Shown: positions 32,930 to 43,485 of the stretch, in pieces
How positions within the stretch are numbered: the first letter of the stretch is position 1
How the letters are laid out: every line of letters begins with the position of its first letter
Assembly: GCF_027943255.1 (NCBI RefSeq)
Contig: NC_072892.1
Coordinates: 18,995,792-19,059,791 of the forward strand
DNA: 64,000 nucleotides
Direction of reading: 5' to 3'
From: Anastrepha obliqua
Taxonomy: Eukaryota > Arthropoda > Insecta > Diptera > Tephritidae
Position numbers and translations under genes: made by a program
Notes under the pieces: generated by a model
The model's input: the letters and a program-made list of their open reading frames with translations, nothing else
What the model was told of the DNA's origin: nothing
Database searches by the model: none

Positions 32930-34930
32930 AATTCAATAGGTCAATTGGTCGGTTTCTCTTCAGACGTCGTAAAGTTCTCCTTTCAAGTTGTGAGAGTGTA
33001 TTGACTTCTCTATTTTTGTGCTGGTTTAAAAAAAATAAATAATTGGCGCGAACACTTCTGTTGTGTGCTTGGCCGAGCTCCTCCTTCTATTTGTGGTGTG
33101 CGTGTTGATGTTGTTCCACAAATGGAGGGAACTACAGTTTCAAGCCGACTCCAAATGGCAGATATTTTTATGAGGAGCTTTTCCATGGCAGAAATACACT
33201 CGGAGGTTTGCCATTGCCTGCCGATGGGCGACCGCTATTAGAAAAATGTTTTTCTTAATTTTGGAGTTTCACCGAGATTCGAACCAACAATCTCTCTGTG
33301 AATTCCGAATGGTAATCACGCACCAACCCATTCGGCTACGGCGGCCGCGGTTTGTGCTGGTTTATTTCGTTAAAATACCTTGTTGATATCGCTTTTATTT
33401 CTTCGTCGATTAATGGTATATTGAACGTAGTATGGATGTCATCATTTTTTGTGTACCTGTCGGACATTGTTATTATTCGTAAGATTTTTGATTGTTGTCG
33501 CTGTACTTTGTTTATGTGAGTTCTTTTCGCAGTTCCCCACACTTGAAGTCCGTAGGTCCAGATTGGTTTAATGACCGCCTTGTATACTAAAAGTTTGTTG
33601 GAAATATTGAGCTTAGAATTTCTGCCTTTAGCCAATGCAATTGTCGAAATTTTTCCTTTATTTGTTTTATTTTCTTTTTAATATGATCTTTCCAAGTTAG
33701 TTTTGAGTCCAGATGGATTCCAAGATATTTTGCAGATGTTTTAATTTGTACATTTTTATTGTTGAGCTTAATCGGCATAGCAGCAATCTCTGTTCTTGTC
33801 GTAAATATTACTTGTACAGATTTGTCCTCGTTTACTTTTAAACTCCATTTGTCAAACCACTTCTTTACATTGTTGGTGTACATCTGTAATTTTGTTGTTG
33901 CGGTTGAGAGGTTTTTGTCAGATGACAATAAAATTGTGTCGTCTGCGAATGTTGCTATAGTAGAATTAGTTTCGTCTGGTAGTGGCATGTCAGAGGTGAA
34001 TAAGACATATAACATTGGTCCTAGAACGCTGCCTTGAGGAACTCCTGCTGTTATTGGATGTATATGTGAGTATTTGTCATTGTATTTAATGTCGAAGCAT
34101 CGGTCAGTAAGGTAGCTCTTGATAATTAAATAATAGTCCAGTGGTAATATTGTCCTAATTTTATGCAAGAGGCCTTTGTGCCAAACTTTGTCAAAAGCTT
34201 TTGCGACGTCCAAAAATACAGCAACGCAGTATTGTTTATTTTCCATGTCTGAAATTATTTTTTGTGTAACTCGATGTATTTGTTGGACAGTTGAGTGTTT
34301 TTTTCGAAAACCGAATTGATGATTTGGAATGATGTTTTTCGTGTCAAGTATTGGGGTAATTCTGTCATGTCATTCTGTCGATTTTTTCTGCAATTTTAGA
34401 TATAGTCGGAAGTAGGCTTATAGGTCGATATGAAGTTAAAACTGTTGGGTTTTTACCCGGTTTTGATAGCGCAATGATTTCTGCGACTTTCCATACTTTT
34501 GGGAAGTATTGTAAGCGAAACATTGTGAAACACGTTTGTAAGGAATAGGTAGGCCTCAATTGGTAGCTCCGTAAGTGCTTTGCCTGTCAGCATATCATAT
34601 CCGGGTGATTTTTTATGTTTAATTCGAGTTTTGATGCATACTATCACTTCTTGTGTGCTTGTATTTTTTATTTTTGTGATGGTATCAGTATTAACATTAC
34701 TAATCGTGTCAATTTGTTTATGTTCATCGTTCGATAGGACATTTTCAAAATAATTTCCCAATGTCGCTGCTTTTTCATCATTTGTAAAAGCCCATGTGTT
34801 GTCATCTTTGCTTAGTGGGGGTTGATGCTTTATCTGGTTTTTGAGTTTTTTTGTACATTTCCACAAGGAATAATTTGTGTCATGTGTAGCGTTAAATTTT
34901 TTAGATATTTTTCAATTTCATTTTTTATGT
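32930..34930 (-). pseudogene. Jockey-type reverse transcriptase (ORF2), broken
   Basis: Minus strand order is as follows: palm approach (KIKHKKSPGYDMLTGKAL near 34600), FLDVAKAFDKVWHKGLLHKI (34215-34155), ITAGVPQGSVLGPMLYVLF (34055), ATFADDTILLSSDKN with the catalytic FADD (33955), KYLGIHLDSKLTW (33730), and a C-terminal region with YGLQVWGTAKRTHINKVQRQ (33550). The last 30 or so residues lie beyond the SINE and end at about 32935. Frame breaks lie near 34870, 34500-34250 and 33600. The motif set is that of the jockey clade. Confidence 0.85.
33029..33350 (-). repeat. tRNA-derived SINE, full copy, nested in the jockey LINE
   Basis: A perfect 14-bp duplication TTTGTGCTGGTTTA flanks it (33015-33028 and 33351-33364). 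On the minus strand it begins with a tRNA-like head: A-box-like TAGCCGAATGGG (33338-33327) and a perfect B box GGTTCGAATC (33285-33276). A tRNA-unrelated body and a T/A-rich tail follow. These are internal RNA polymerase III promoter elements. It is the youngest layer of the nest. Other copies in the window are at 27690 and 47532. Confidence 0.9.
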
Positions 34931-35149
34931 CACATAAACAAGTTATAAATGTATTTTTTTTATTACGTATCTGAACAAAAAAAATTGATATCGAGATAGG
35001 TTCACAAGCTCAACCTTGAAAGGTAAAATAAGGCACAAATTCACATCAAAAAAGTATTGGCACATTCTTTATGTTAGCTTTTAGCGTCGTAATGGTAAAC
35101 TCTCGTTATTTTCACTCTTGCTTTTTACATACTGTCGCAATCACTTTTG

Positions 35150-35810
35150 ATGGCGATTTCAACGAACGTAGACCAAAAAGGGCCATGGTGCTGAAATTTC
35201 CCTAGAACTACGTCAATTAAGGATAAAACTGTATTTAGAAAAAAACCTAAACTTGTCGATAAATCATGGTCCAGCGTTCGAAACATCCTTATGCATTATT
35301 GCACTATTGGCAAAATAGCTCCGGAGAGCAGATCTGGCCGCCCAAAAAAGTTAACCGAACGGCAGGAGCGAATTGTGAGGTCCACAGTGGCACAAACTCC
35401 AAAAACTTCGGCTGTCAAATTCTGCGACACCCTGCAAAATTCATTTCATTCATTTCGAAGGTAAATAAAAAAGAGAGACTAGGATTTGCTAAACAGCATT
35501 TAAATAAGCCCGACGCTTTTTGGAACACCACCATATTTAGTCATGAACCAAAATTCAATTTATTTGGGTCAGATGGAGGACAAAAGATTTGGGGAAAGCC
35601 AAATAAAGAACTTTAGGAGAACCACCTACTCAAACCAGTTAAACACGGTGGAGAAAATGTGATGATTTGGAGGGGTTACGCGGCATCTGGTGTCGGAAAG
35701 CTCGTGTTCATAGAAGAGACAATGGATAAGCGTGTGTATCGCGACATTTTTAAAGAAAATTTTAGTCCAAGTTCGAAAAACTGGGCCTTAATGGGACAAC
35801 TTGGCAATTT
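35150..35810 (+). pseudogene. Tc1-like transposase, N-terminal two thirds
   Basis: Broken frames carry the Tc1 order: SWSSVRNILMHYCTIGKIAP, then SGRPKKLTERQERIV (a GRPKK linker near 35333-35370), FISKVNKKERLGFAKQHLNK, FWNTTIFSHEPKFNLFGSDG, and ENVMIWRGYAASGVGKLVFI. In the first catalytic block aspartate is replaced by histidine (FSHEPKF for FSDESKF). The frame stops at EKLGLNGTTWQF, immediately before where QQDNDPKHT with the second aspartate should be, because another element starts at 35811. Confidence 0.8.
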
Positions 35811-36235
35811 GGCAAAAAAGTCGCCCATTGCTCTGTGAAAATTATATTCCAGGGATCAAAATAAGAAACTTTGCCCAAGGAACCATACCTCTAAAACGAG
35901 TTCTAATATCCCCCAATTTGGGTCGAACGAAAAATCCCACTTTGACCCATTTAGAGTGCTCCAATCGAGTCAAAATGTATGACCGACCCCCCCCTAACTT
36001 TGGACGGCCGATCCACCTATATCAGTGGCACACCCCCTGGAACTCCTCTGGGGGGTTCCCCATACAATCATTTCAAAATATCACCATTTTTGGCCATTAC
36101 ATGAGAAAAGAAACTAAAAAGTTCGACCCAAATTGGGGGACATCAGAATTCGCTTTAGAGGTATGGTTCTTTCGGTAAAGTTTCTTATTTTGATCCCCAG
36201 AATATGATACAGAGCAATGGGCGATTTTTTTTGCC
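35811..36235. mobile_element. Foldback/MITE-like element with about 118-bp inverted arms
   Basis: The left arm (35811-35929) begins GGCAAAAAAGTCGCCCATTG and its imperfect inverted copy ends at 36235. Both arms share GGGATCAAAATAAGAAACTT, ACCATACCTCTAAA and CCCCCAATTTGGGTCGAAC-type blocks. The central 190 bp is not repeated. It interrupts the Tc1 transposase. I could not find a target duplication, so its superfamily is open. Confidence 0.75.
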
Positions 36236-36239
36236 TCCC

Positions 36240-37775
36240 CACAAATCGACCCGGCCTAATATGCATACCCTAGGGACCTCAGAGATCAAGAAAAAAGTTA
36301 GCAGAGGAACACCTCAAGGCGGTGTGCTGTCCCCTCTCCTATGGGTGCTGGCATTAAACTCCTTGCTAAAGAGCCTAGAGGAGAGAGGACAACACGTCGT
36401 AGCATATGCGGACGATGTTACGATGGTAGTAAGAGGGAAATTTCCCAATACACTCAGAGAAGTCATGCAAGATTTACTAAACATGGTTGAAAACTTGTCA
36501 AAAGCAAATAGGCTAAGCGTCAACCCCAATAAAACTAACTCATCCTATTTACCAGGAAACATAAAATTCCAAATATAGCTCCCCCGACTCTAGGTGGAAC
36601 GGCACTGTCATTTAGTGATGAGACCGGGGAGCCCTTAAGACCACACCCACAGATGCACTAAATATTATGCTTCGCCTTTTACCAATGGAGCAATTCGGTA
36701 TGCAAACAGCTGCCAAAGCAGCCCTCAGACTAAGAGAAATCGGCCTACTCAGAACGAACCAAAGAAGACACTTCAATTTTGGAAAAATACTCCTGCATTC
36801 CTGGTACAACGGATTTCTGTAAGACCAATAATATCAACTTAAATAAATCCTCCGTCACAGTATTTCCTTCCAAAGAGGAACGGAATAACGGGCTTATTGT
36901 TACAAAAAAATTATATAAACATCTATACAGATAGCTCAAAACTAGGCAACAGAGTAGGTGGATGGGTTTACTCCGATAAACTCGGAGTATGCCAATCATT
37001 TAGCCTACCTGATCATTGAAGTGTATTTCAGGCGGAAGCCACTGTCTCAGAAGAGGGACTTACGGTAATAAAAACGAGAGTATTATCCACAAATGAAGAC
37101 TTCATTTACTCGGACAGTCAAGCGGCAATAAAAGCGCTTGAATGAAAAACGCACTCGTCAAAAACAGTTCCAGAATGTTTTAAACTACTAAATGACGTAT
37201 CTAAGTGCTACAAAGTGCACTTTATCTGGGTGCCAGGCCACAGAAACATTGCAGGAAATTGTAAGGCGGATGAACTTGCACGAACCGGTACAACGCTCGA
37301 TCTCAAACCGGATAAGGCGCTGATACCCATGCCCATAGCTGCTTGTAAATTACTTACAGACAGGGAAACCATCAAAAAGGTAAATACAAGCTGGCAAAAC
37401 CTCACAACATACGAACTAAGCAGACAGACATGGCCGAACTGGAACAGCGGTTGATCGAAGATCTTGCTAAGATTTAACAGAGAAGCTATAAGAAAAATGA
37501 TAGGTGTATTAACTGGTCATTGTTTAATAGGCAGCCATGCTAGACGGTTAGGACTCCCGTACTTCGGTTTCTGTAGAAGCTATCTTAACACAGAAGAAGA
37601 GGAAACAGTCAGACACCTTTTATATGAGTGTGAAAGCTTAGCTATGAGTAGGCTGCGCACTCTTGATACGGCATTTTTAACCGATGTAGTGGACATAGCC
37701 CATCTAAAACTAACGAAGCTCTGCTCGTTTATTAAAGCTACCGGATGGTTTGAAAAGGAACACGTAGGGTAAGGA
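36240..37775 (+). pseudogene. LINE ORF2 with reverse transcriptase and RNase H, broken
   Basis: The RT part has RGTPQGGVLSPLLWVLAL (36307), HVVAYADDVTMVVRGKF with catalytic YADD (about 36408) and LSVNPNKT. After frame breaks near 36577, 36850 and 37017 comes an RNase H domain: NIYTDSSKLGNRVGGWVYSD (36920), AEATVSEEGL, FIYSDSQAAIKALE (37095) and FIWVPGHRNIAGNCKADELA (37219). The C-terminal knuckle follows (FCRSYLN then VRHLLYECESLA, 37567-37640), where the first cysteine pair is degraded to C-x2-Y. This domain order fits I-type and related clades. The 5' end is lost. Confidence 0.85.
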
Positions 37776-38675
37776 TAAGCTCCAGTGGTATCACAATGGA
37801 TCTGCGAAAGGTCTAAGTGTGTATTTATGACAACCACCCTACCGACCTACCTTTACTACTTCGTACTAATCGAAATGCACCTGCATACGTACATAAACAC
37901 AATGAATGAATATAATAAACACTGAACCTAATAAATGTGATGCACCTTCACGCTATGAAATAAATTTAAGTACATGCATACATTCGTATGTACATGTATA
38001 CATAGTATCTTAGGTTTCTCTCTTTTTTATTTTATTTACTTCAATTTCGAGGCTTTTATACGAATGAGGAAATCGAAGACTCATATTTTAGTTTCCATGA
38101 TATTACACACGGATGAAAAAATTAGTTCATTTGCAGTGCAAAACGCCGTTCGCATTTAGTAAATTTGATTGCCCGTGGAAAGCAAAAACCGTGCGAGAGC
38201 AATATAGCTGCACGCGCGCATACATATGAACATTATTGCGAATACACTCCGCTCAGTTCTGTTAACCCATCGTTCGGTATTTCCCCGCAGCTGAGATGGG
38301 TGGAATGAATCATGAGCCAATTATTCCATATCACGTAGGAGAAAAGTACTTGACGCCGCGATCTTGAATTTTCTCTTTGGTGTATACTTCTTTGCTTGTT
38401 TACAGGGTGCTTCACACAGAGATTTCTTTTAAAAATTTACAAAAATCTATTTTTTTCGGTTTATTCGAAAGAGAAAACATTCCTATTACACTGCACAACA
38501 GCATTTCTGATGATTGGGTTATGATACATGTTTTTAGTCCAATTTTTAATGACAATTTCAAATCTGTAACTGAAATTCCTGTATCAGCTCTATATGACTC
38601 TATATGACACATTTGACTTTTTGTAATAAAACACTATAGATTTAAAGATTATTTTATTTTATTGCCTTCTTAAGT
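37776..38675. other. Non-coding gap, nothing firm
   Basis: No recognised gene. A CAGGGTGCTTCACACAGAG sequence at about 38404 could be an element end, and 38400-38610 has a mostly open frame of 76 codons without any motif I know. Confidence 0.35.
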
Positions 38676-39321
38676 TTAAAAAAAATTTCTTTTATATAAT
38701 TTCCTTGCTGAAGTTGAAGGCATAGAACTGTTGTTAATGCTCCAACAATAGTCGGCCATCATGTGAGTGTTCCAGTAACCTTGATAGCGTTCCTCCATCG
38801 TACTAAGGTCCTGGTGGAATCGCTCGCCTTGTTCTTCGCTGAGATCCCCAAGATTGGCTGGAAAATAGTCCAGATGGTTGTGAAGAAAGTGTAACTTAAT
38901 GCTCATATTACATCCAACCCTTTGGAAGTGACCCATTAGTTGTTCGACGTGTTGAGAATAGTCAGAACTTTTCTTATTTCCTAAGAAATTTTGAACAAGC
39001 CAAACAAACTCATTCCATGCCATTTGCTCAATCACTGTCATAGTGTCTATGAAATTTGAGTCTTTTATTAACCGTCAAAAATACCCGCTTTTATCTTTTC
39101 TGCACTCAATTTTGGAAACTTTTTAGACAGAAACTTTTTTCGTTTTTTTAGAAAACAATTTCCATTTTTGTCAAGAGCTTTAACAAATTGTTTTATAAGC
39201 CCCAGTTTTATATGTAACGGAGGTAAAATTATACGATCCCTTGATACTAAAGGTGGGTTTATCACGTTCTGTTGTCCTGGTACTAACGCTTCACGAGCAG
39301 GCCAATCTTTTTTAATCCAAT

Positions 39322-42300
39322 TAGTGGAGTGTCTGGAGCGTTAAAAACGTTAAAACCTAGGATGTCTCAGGGACTAGATGAAATTAAATTATCTTTGCGA
39401 AAATGTGTTGTGAATAACATAAATAATAATCTCTACCTATTTAAAAGTTGTGCATTTGATTTTTAAATAGCAAAAATTTATGATTGCAATAACTTATGTG
39501 CTATAATGCAAATAACGTTGTAGAATTTATTGTTTTTGTAACAGAAGTGGAAGCAAATGAAAAAATAAATAGATTATGGATAAATAAATGTAAAAAAAAA
39601 AAATATTATGTAAACTATTCGTTTATTTAAACAATTAGCATACAAAAAAAAAATAAAAAATTGTTTTCTGTTATTATAGCATAAAAGTAAAATCGAATTA
39701 ATTATTAAAAACAAAAAAATTATGACTATTTAAAAGAAAAAAATGAATTAACAAAAAAATTTGTCTATTGAAAAATTTACATTTTTTCAAATATCATCTT
39801 CAATTTCACTGATGTTAATCATAGGCGCTACATTTAGACAGCTGTCGTCGTTGCACTGTAGGCATGCTACACTGCAGTATAATCCACTTTTTCGGCATCC
39901 GCATGCAGCTCCACATCCTTTTTTGCAATTGCAAAATAACATTTTTAATAAATTTTCCGGAGCAGGTAATTGATTCGTAAATATTGGATGATAGGTATTA
40001 TTGGAATAGTTCCATCCCCAATTTTCGATGATTAAATCATTCCCTAACCACATCTGAATTTGTAGGTAAACCCGTTTAAAGTGTTCAAATGCTGCATCAG
40101 ATTTGGGTGGTAACGAAGATAAAAGAACACTTGTGTCTTTGGCAGTTGCTTTGATGAAAGAATTGAACCTGAATGTATTCAAATCTGTAATTTTTGCCGA
40201 ACCACCATACAGTCCCAAAATACATGTAATACCAGCTTGAAATATATTATTTGCATCTTCATGTACATTTTTAAATACTGCTGCTGAGCCATGTAGATCA
40301 ATCCGCTTCTCAAAATTTTTGATAAACTTAATTTTTCCTTTATTGTAAAACGCAGAAGTAGTATCACAGCCCGTGAAAGCATGTAAAAATAGAACATGTT
40401 CTTTAGATGCTGGTAGAGATTTTTCTAAACTTTTCAATGAAAATATTTGTTGGTTAACTTTGCCTCGGGATGGTTTTAAAAAATATATTTCACGATCAGT
40501 AGGCGTCAATGACGTTAACACAACCAAGACGTCAATGTCTTCAGAAATTACAACAATATTTTGAGATTCTAAACTAATTGCTGTATCAACATTTATTTTA
40601 TCTGCATCGCTTTCCGCTTGGCATGTAAAAATATTGTTATCAGCTAATTTTATACTTAACATTTCGATTAGGCGAGATTTATGTTTTTTATTCGTTAGAA
40701 ATTTATCTTGAGCGATTTTTAACGGCATATTTTCATCAAATTCAATATCTGTACTTATATTTTTTAGTGCGCGACGATTCCTTTCAGCAGATTTAATACC
40801 GTGCTTCTTATATCCATCAAATACCACGTATGCGTTATTATAATTATTCCTCAAATATCTTACGTAATGTTCGCATATCATTTTGAATGTTTCATTTAAT
40901 TGCCATTTGCAACGATATAACAACATGCCTCCATCAATAACATAATGAACATTTTCTAAGCTTTTCAAATTAATCTGAATTTCTGGCAATAATTCGTAGA
41001 AAGTTGATTTTTTTGTTTTTCGCAGTTGGCCATCTTCAAACAGAGCAAGTGGATATGGTGCCAGTTCATAATTCATATAAGTTTTTAGTTCATAATCTGT
41101 TTTTTTCAACACACAAATACGTTGAAACAGCAACAATGGATCAACGGGAATAACATTGTCATGAATTTTTATTTTATTATTTTTAGCCAATAGAGAATTT
41201 ATTTTATCTTTCCTTAATAACTTCAATTCGCGTACATTTTTCCCTTCGATTTTCTTCATAACTTTTAAACCTTCTTCAAAAGCATTGTAACAATTTATAC
41301 TTTTATCACCGGTAATTCCAGTGGCAATTGACATAATTGCATCTGTATCAGGAAAAGGACTGTGTTCTTTGAAGAAGTCTACCAATCTTTTTACATCGAT
41401 ACCATCCCTTTCAATTCTAGCATCTGTAGAATCACTGCGTTGATGACTTTTATTGAAAGATATGTCACAAAAATTTTCTATGCTTTCAATAATATCTTTT
41501 CTATAAATAACTCCTCTGATCCATTTATAAACTACACTTTCAGTGGCACCTCGTTCAAAAGGACCCCCTTCGACGCTTATTCCTTTCATTAAAGTCTGAT
41601 CACTTGCAATACCAGAAAAAAAATATCTGATCGCCTAGATGTGAAATATCCTGTTGTATATTTTTCGAACTCTGCTGGATCCATTTTACACTGTAATTCC
41701 TTCATATCTTGCAGATAAATTTGTGCAGCCTTCGCATAGGGAAAATGTCCTGATGCGTCGAATAGTGCAATCATCAGCTCAGTACTATGTAGGTGTAAAT
41801 TCCAATCCCCCATAAGGTCGGCTGCAATGAAGTCTTTCAATATTGTTACCATTCGAAAATACGTAATCCATAGTTTTGATGTTTTATCTTTATTTTCAAG
41901 CTCAACTAACTTATCTTCAAAAATTCTACTCAGCATTTGAAATCCTTGATTTTCTGTAATTTCATTGTAATTGAACATTTCAAAAATCACCGATATTTAT
42001 TCGTCATTCAATACATTTAAAAAATCCGCATTATTTTCCTTAAGATCTTCAAAAATTAATTGTGATAAAGCCTGCTGCAATAAGGTATGAGCACGTATTG
42101 CTCTAGCATAGGCACGTCCTGACGTTATGTGATCAATCGTATTTTCTGCATAAATGGTAGAAAGAACTTCTTTTATCCCACTTCCAGCCATAATATAACC
42201 AATAATATATAACGTTGGGAAGATGTATTTCTTTATCTATTTAAGTAAAATTTAACGTAGAACTAAAAAAAATTATTTCCAACTAAATATTATATTATGC

Positions 42301-42474
42301 TCCAATATATTAATTTTTCATATTTTTTTGTTTAAACAATGAAAAAATTAATTGCACAATATAATATTGGTAGAAGTTACAATTTAGAGCATACAAAAGA
42401 AAATCCTGATGGTTACATGGCAATTCATTCAGTCCCTCAGAGATCCGAGGTCAAAACCCCCGGGCACTCCACTA
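39322..42474 (-). mobile_element. TIR element with XPG/FEN-like nuclease gene, possible Academ relative
   Basis: The ends begin TAGTGGAGTG on both sides; similarity extends about 55 bp inward (for example CTCAGGGACT near 39367 against its complement near 42437). A 3-bp duplication AAT flanks it (39319-39321 and 42475-42477). Removing the element and one AAT restores an uninterrupted host reading frame (RAKNQH then WIKKDW), so the boundaries are exact. Length 3153 bp. The Academ superfamily is known for short 3-4-bp duplications and, in some members, an XPG-type nuclease, which makes it the leading candidate. Confidence 0.8.
39787..42191 (-). pseudogene. XPG/FEN-fold nuclease-like protein with Cys-rich C-terminus
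   Basis: Reading starts near 42191 (MAGSGIKEVLSTIYAENTID), meets a stop at 41997-41999, continues in frame, and shifts once in an 8-base A/T run at 41616-41623. It then runs uninterrupted for 600 codons from 41589. Counted from 41589, acidic positions follow the order of XPG/FEN nucleases: D219 (YVIDGGML), D258 (VVFDGY), E326/D328/D330 (QAESDAD), E350/D351/D353 (ISEDIDVL), D409 (FTGCDTTSAF). In FEN1 the equivalents lie in EAEA, TEDMD and GSDY-type motifs. Residues 553-584 hold eight or more Cys (CNCKKGCGAACGCRK, then CSVACLQCNDDSC), like a CXC zinc cluster. Only two lesions separate it from an open frame. The nuclease fold is inferred from motif order. Confidence 0.65.
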
Positions 42475-43485
42475 AATGTTGATTTTTAGCTCTACTATCC
42501 CAAAAGCAAAGAAAACAGGGAAACATTGTGTAACCACCTTGTTGCCCTAAAAGAAAGTTTACCATTTTTAAATCGACACATATGACCCAATTGTGTTCCG
42601 CATATTTAATTTTGTCTAAAACCAGAGCAATAGTTGTATATTCTTCTTTTACTTTAGTAGAATGTGCAATAGGCAATGAGCCCAATTTGTTCCCATTGTG
42701 TAAGAGAACACATTTTAAACTCCGTTTTGATGAATCTATAAATAAACGCCACTCACTAGAAACGTAATTTTGTAATCCCATTGCAGCCATTAAACCAGGT
42801 ACATTTCTACAAAATACAAAGTCATCTTCTTCAGCAAAATATTCAAGGAAAGTTTGTTCTCTTCTGCGATAGTAAGAAATTTTAGTTTCTTTTGTGACTA
42901 AGTTTCTTTCTTTTAATCTAGACGCCAAAATTTCTGAACCAGTCTTTGACAGTCCCAGATCTCTAATAAGGTCGTTTAAATCATCTTGGTTAAATGGTTT
43001 TAGTGTTCCCAGGTCACAATCAAAGTCACTATCGCTATTGTCTGTTTTTGCCTCAAAATGTAAAGGTTCTTCCTGTGAAGCACCAGGTTGAGGTTCAGAT
43101 GACATCGTAGGGCTCTATGTGCCGATCGTATGGAAGGATATTCCCATTTGCCTCGATGTTTTCGGTGAACGCCAGTTATTTTTACCATACAAAAATAACA
43201 GTCGTCGTGGTGGTTCACAGATTCAATCCAGATCATAGCAGTTTCGTATCTAAATTTATTCCTTTTCTTATTCGACCACAAACGTCGAAACTCAACGCAC
43301 GTTCTGCATACCTTTTGTGGAATGCAAGGCTTATTTTTCATTTCCATTGGGTGACCGAAGTAATTTTTGTACGCCTCATTTACGAACGATGTCACATTCA
43401 AACGGTTTTCTTGAAACATATACTCTCCGCAAATAAAACAAAAACTATTCCAGTAATTTATAAAAACTCGTCTTGACGATGCCAT

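Larger units (their letters stand above)
32718..34942 (-). mobile_element. Jockey-type LINE nested in the Tc1 element
   Basis: The minus-strand 3' tail is A-rich at about 32750-32718. A likely 8-bp target duplication TTATAAAT lies at 32710-32717 and 34943-34950. The 5' end is truncated within ORF2, upstream of the reverse transcriptase. It is itself interrupted by a SINE at 33029-33350. Confidence 0.75.
32614..35810 (+). mobile_element. Tc1-like IR/DR element, interrupted by a jockey LINE and truncated on the right
   Basis: The left end is CAGTGAGTCAAAAAAGTATT at 32614, preceded by TA. The 19-base block TCAAAAAAGTATTGGCACA occurs at 32621 and again, same orientation, at 35046. With the LINE between them removed the two lie about 193 bp apart, a normal spacing for an IR/DR Tc1 element. 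The transposase follows at 35150-35810. The right half of the element is missing, replaced at 35811 by another insertion. Confidence 0.75.
38676..43485 (-). pseudogene. Arthropod repeat-associated gene, split by a 3.15-kb insertion
   Basis: On the minus strand the protein starts at 43485 (MASSRRVFINYWNSFCFICG) with several Cys pairs (CFICG, CRTC, CYFC) that look like zinc-binding sites. It shifts frame near 43110, then runs 43105-42478 (LKPFNQDDLNDLIRDLGLSK, SEWRLFIDSSKRSLKCVLLH, WVICVDLKMVNFLLGQQGGY, CFLCFWDSRAKNQH). After the inserted element (39322-42474) it resumes at 39318 with IKKDWPAREALVPGQQNVIN, and has a shift near 39066. It ends with HFLHNHLDYFPANLGDLSEE, GERFHQDLSTMEERYQGYW and HMMADYCWSI. 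I recall near-identical proteins recurring through arthropod genomes, which suggests a mobile element, but I know no assigned function. Confidence 0.7.

Noticed and set aside
33266..33350. Genuine tRNA gene
   Set aside because: The B box is perfect but the tRNA body cannot be completed, and it is part of a repeated element with a 14-bp duplication, so it is the head of a SINE.
35801..36178. 125-codon ORF as a gene
   Set aside because: It crosses the long-inverted-repeat element from end to end and has no conserved motif; arms translate differently on each side.
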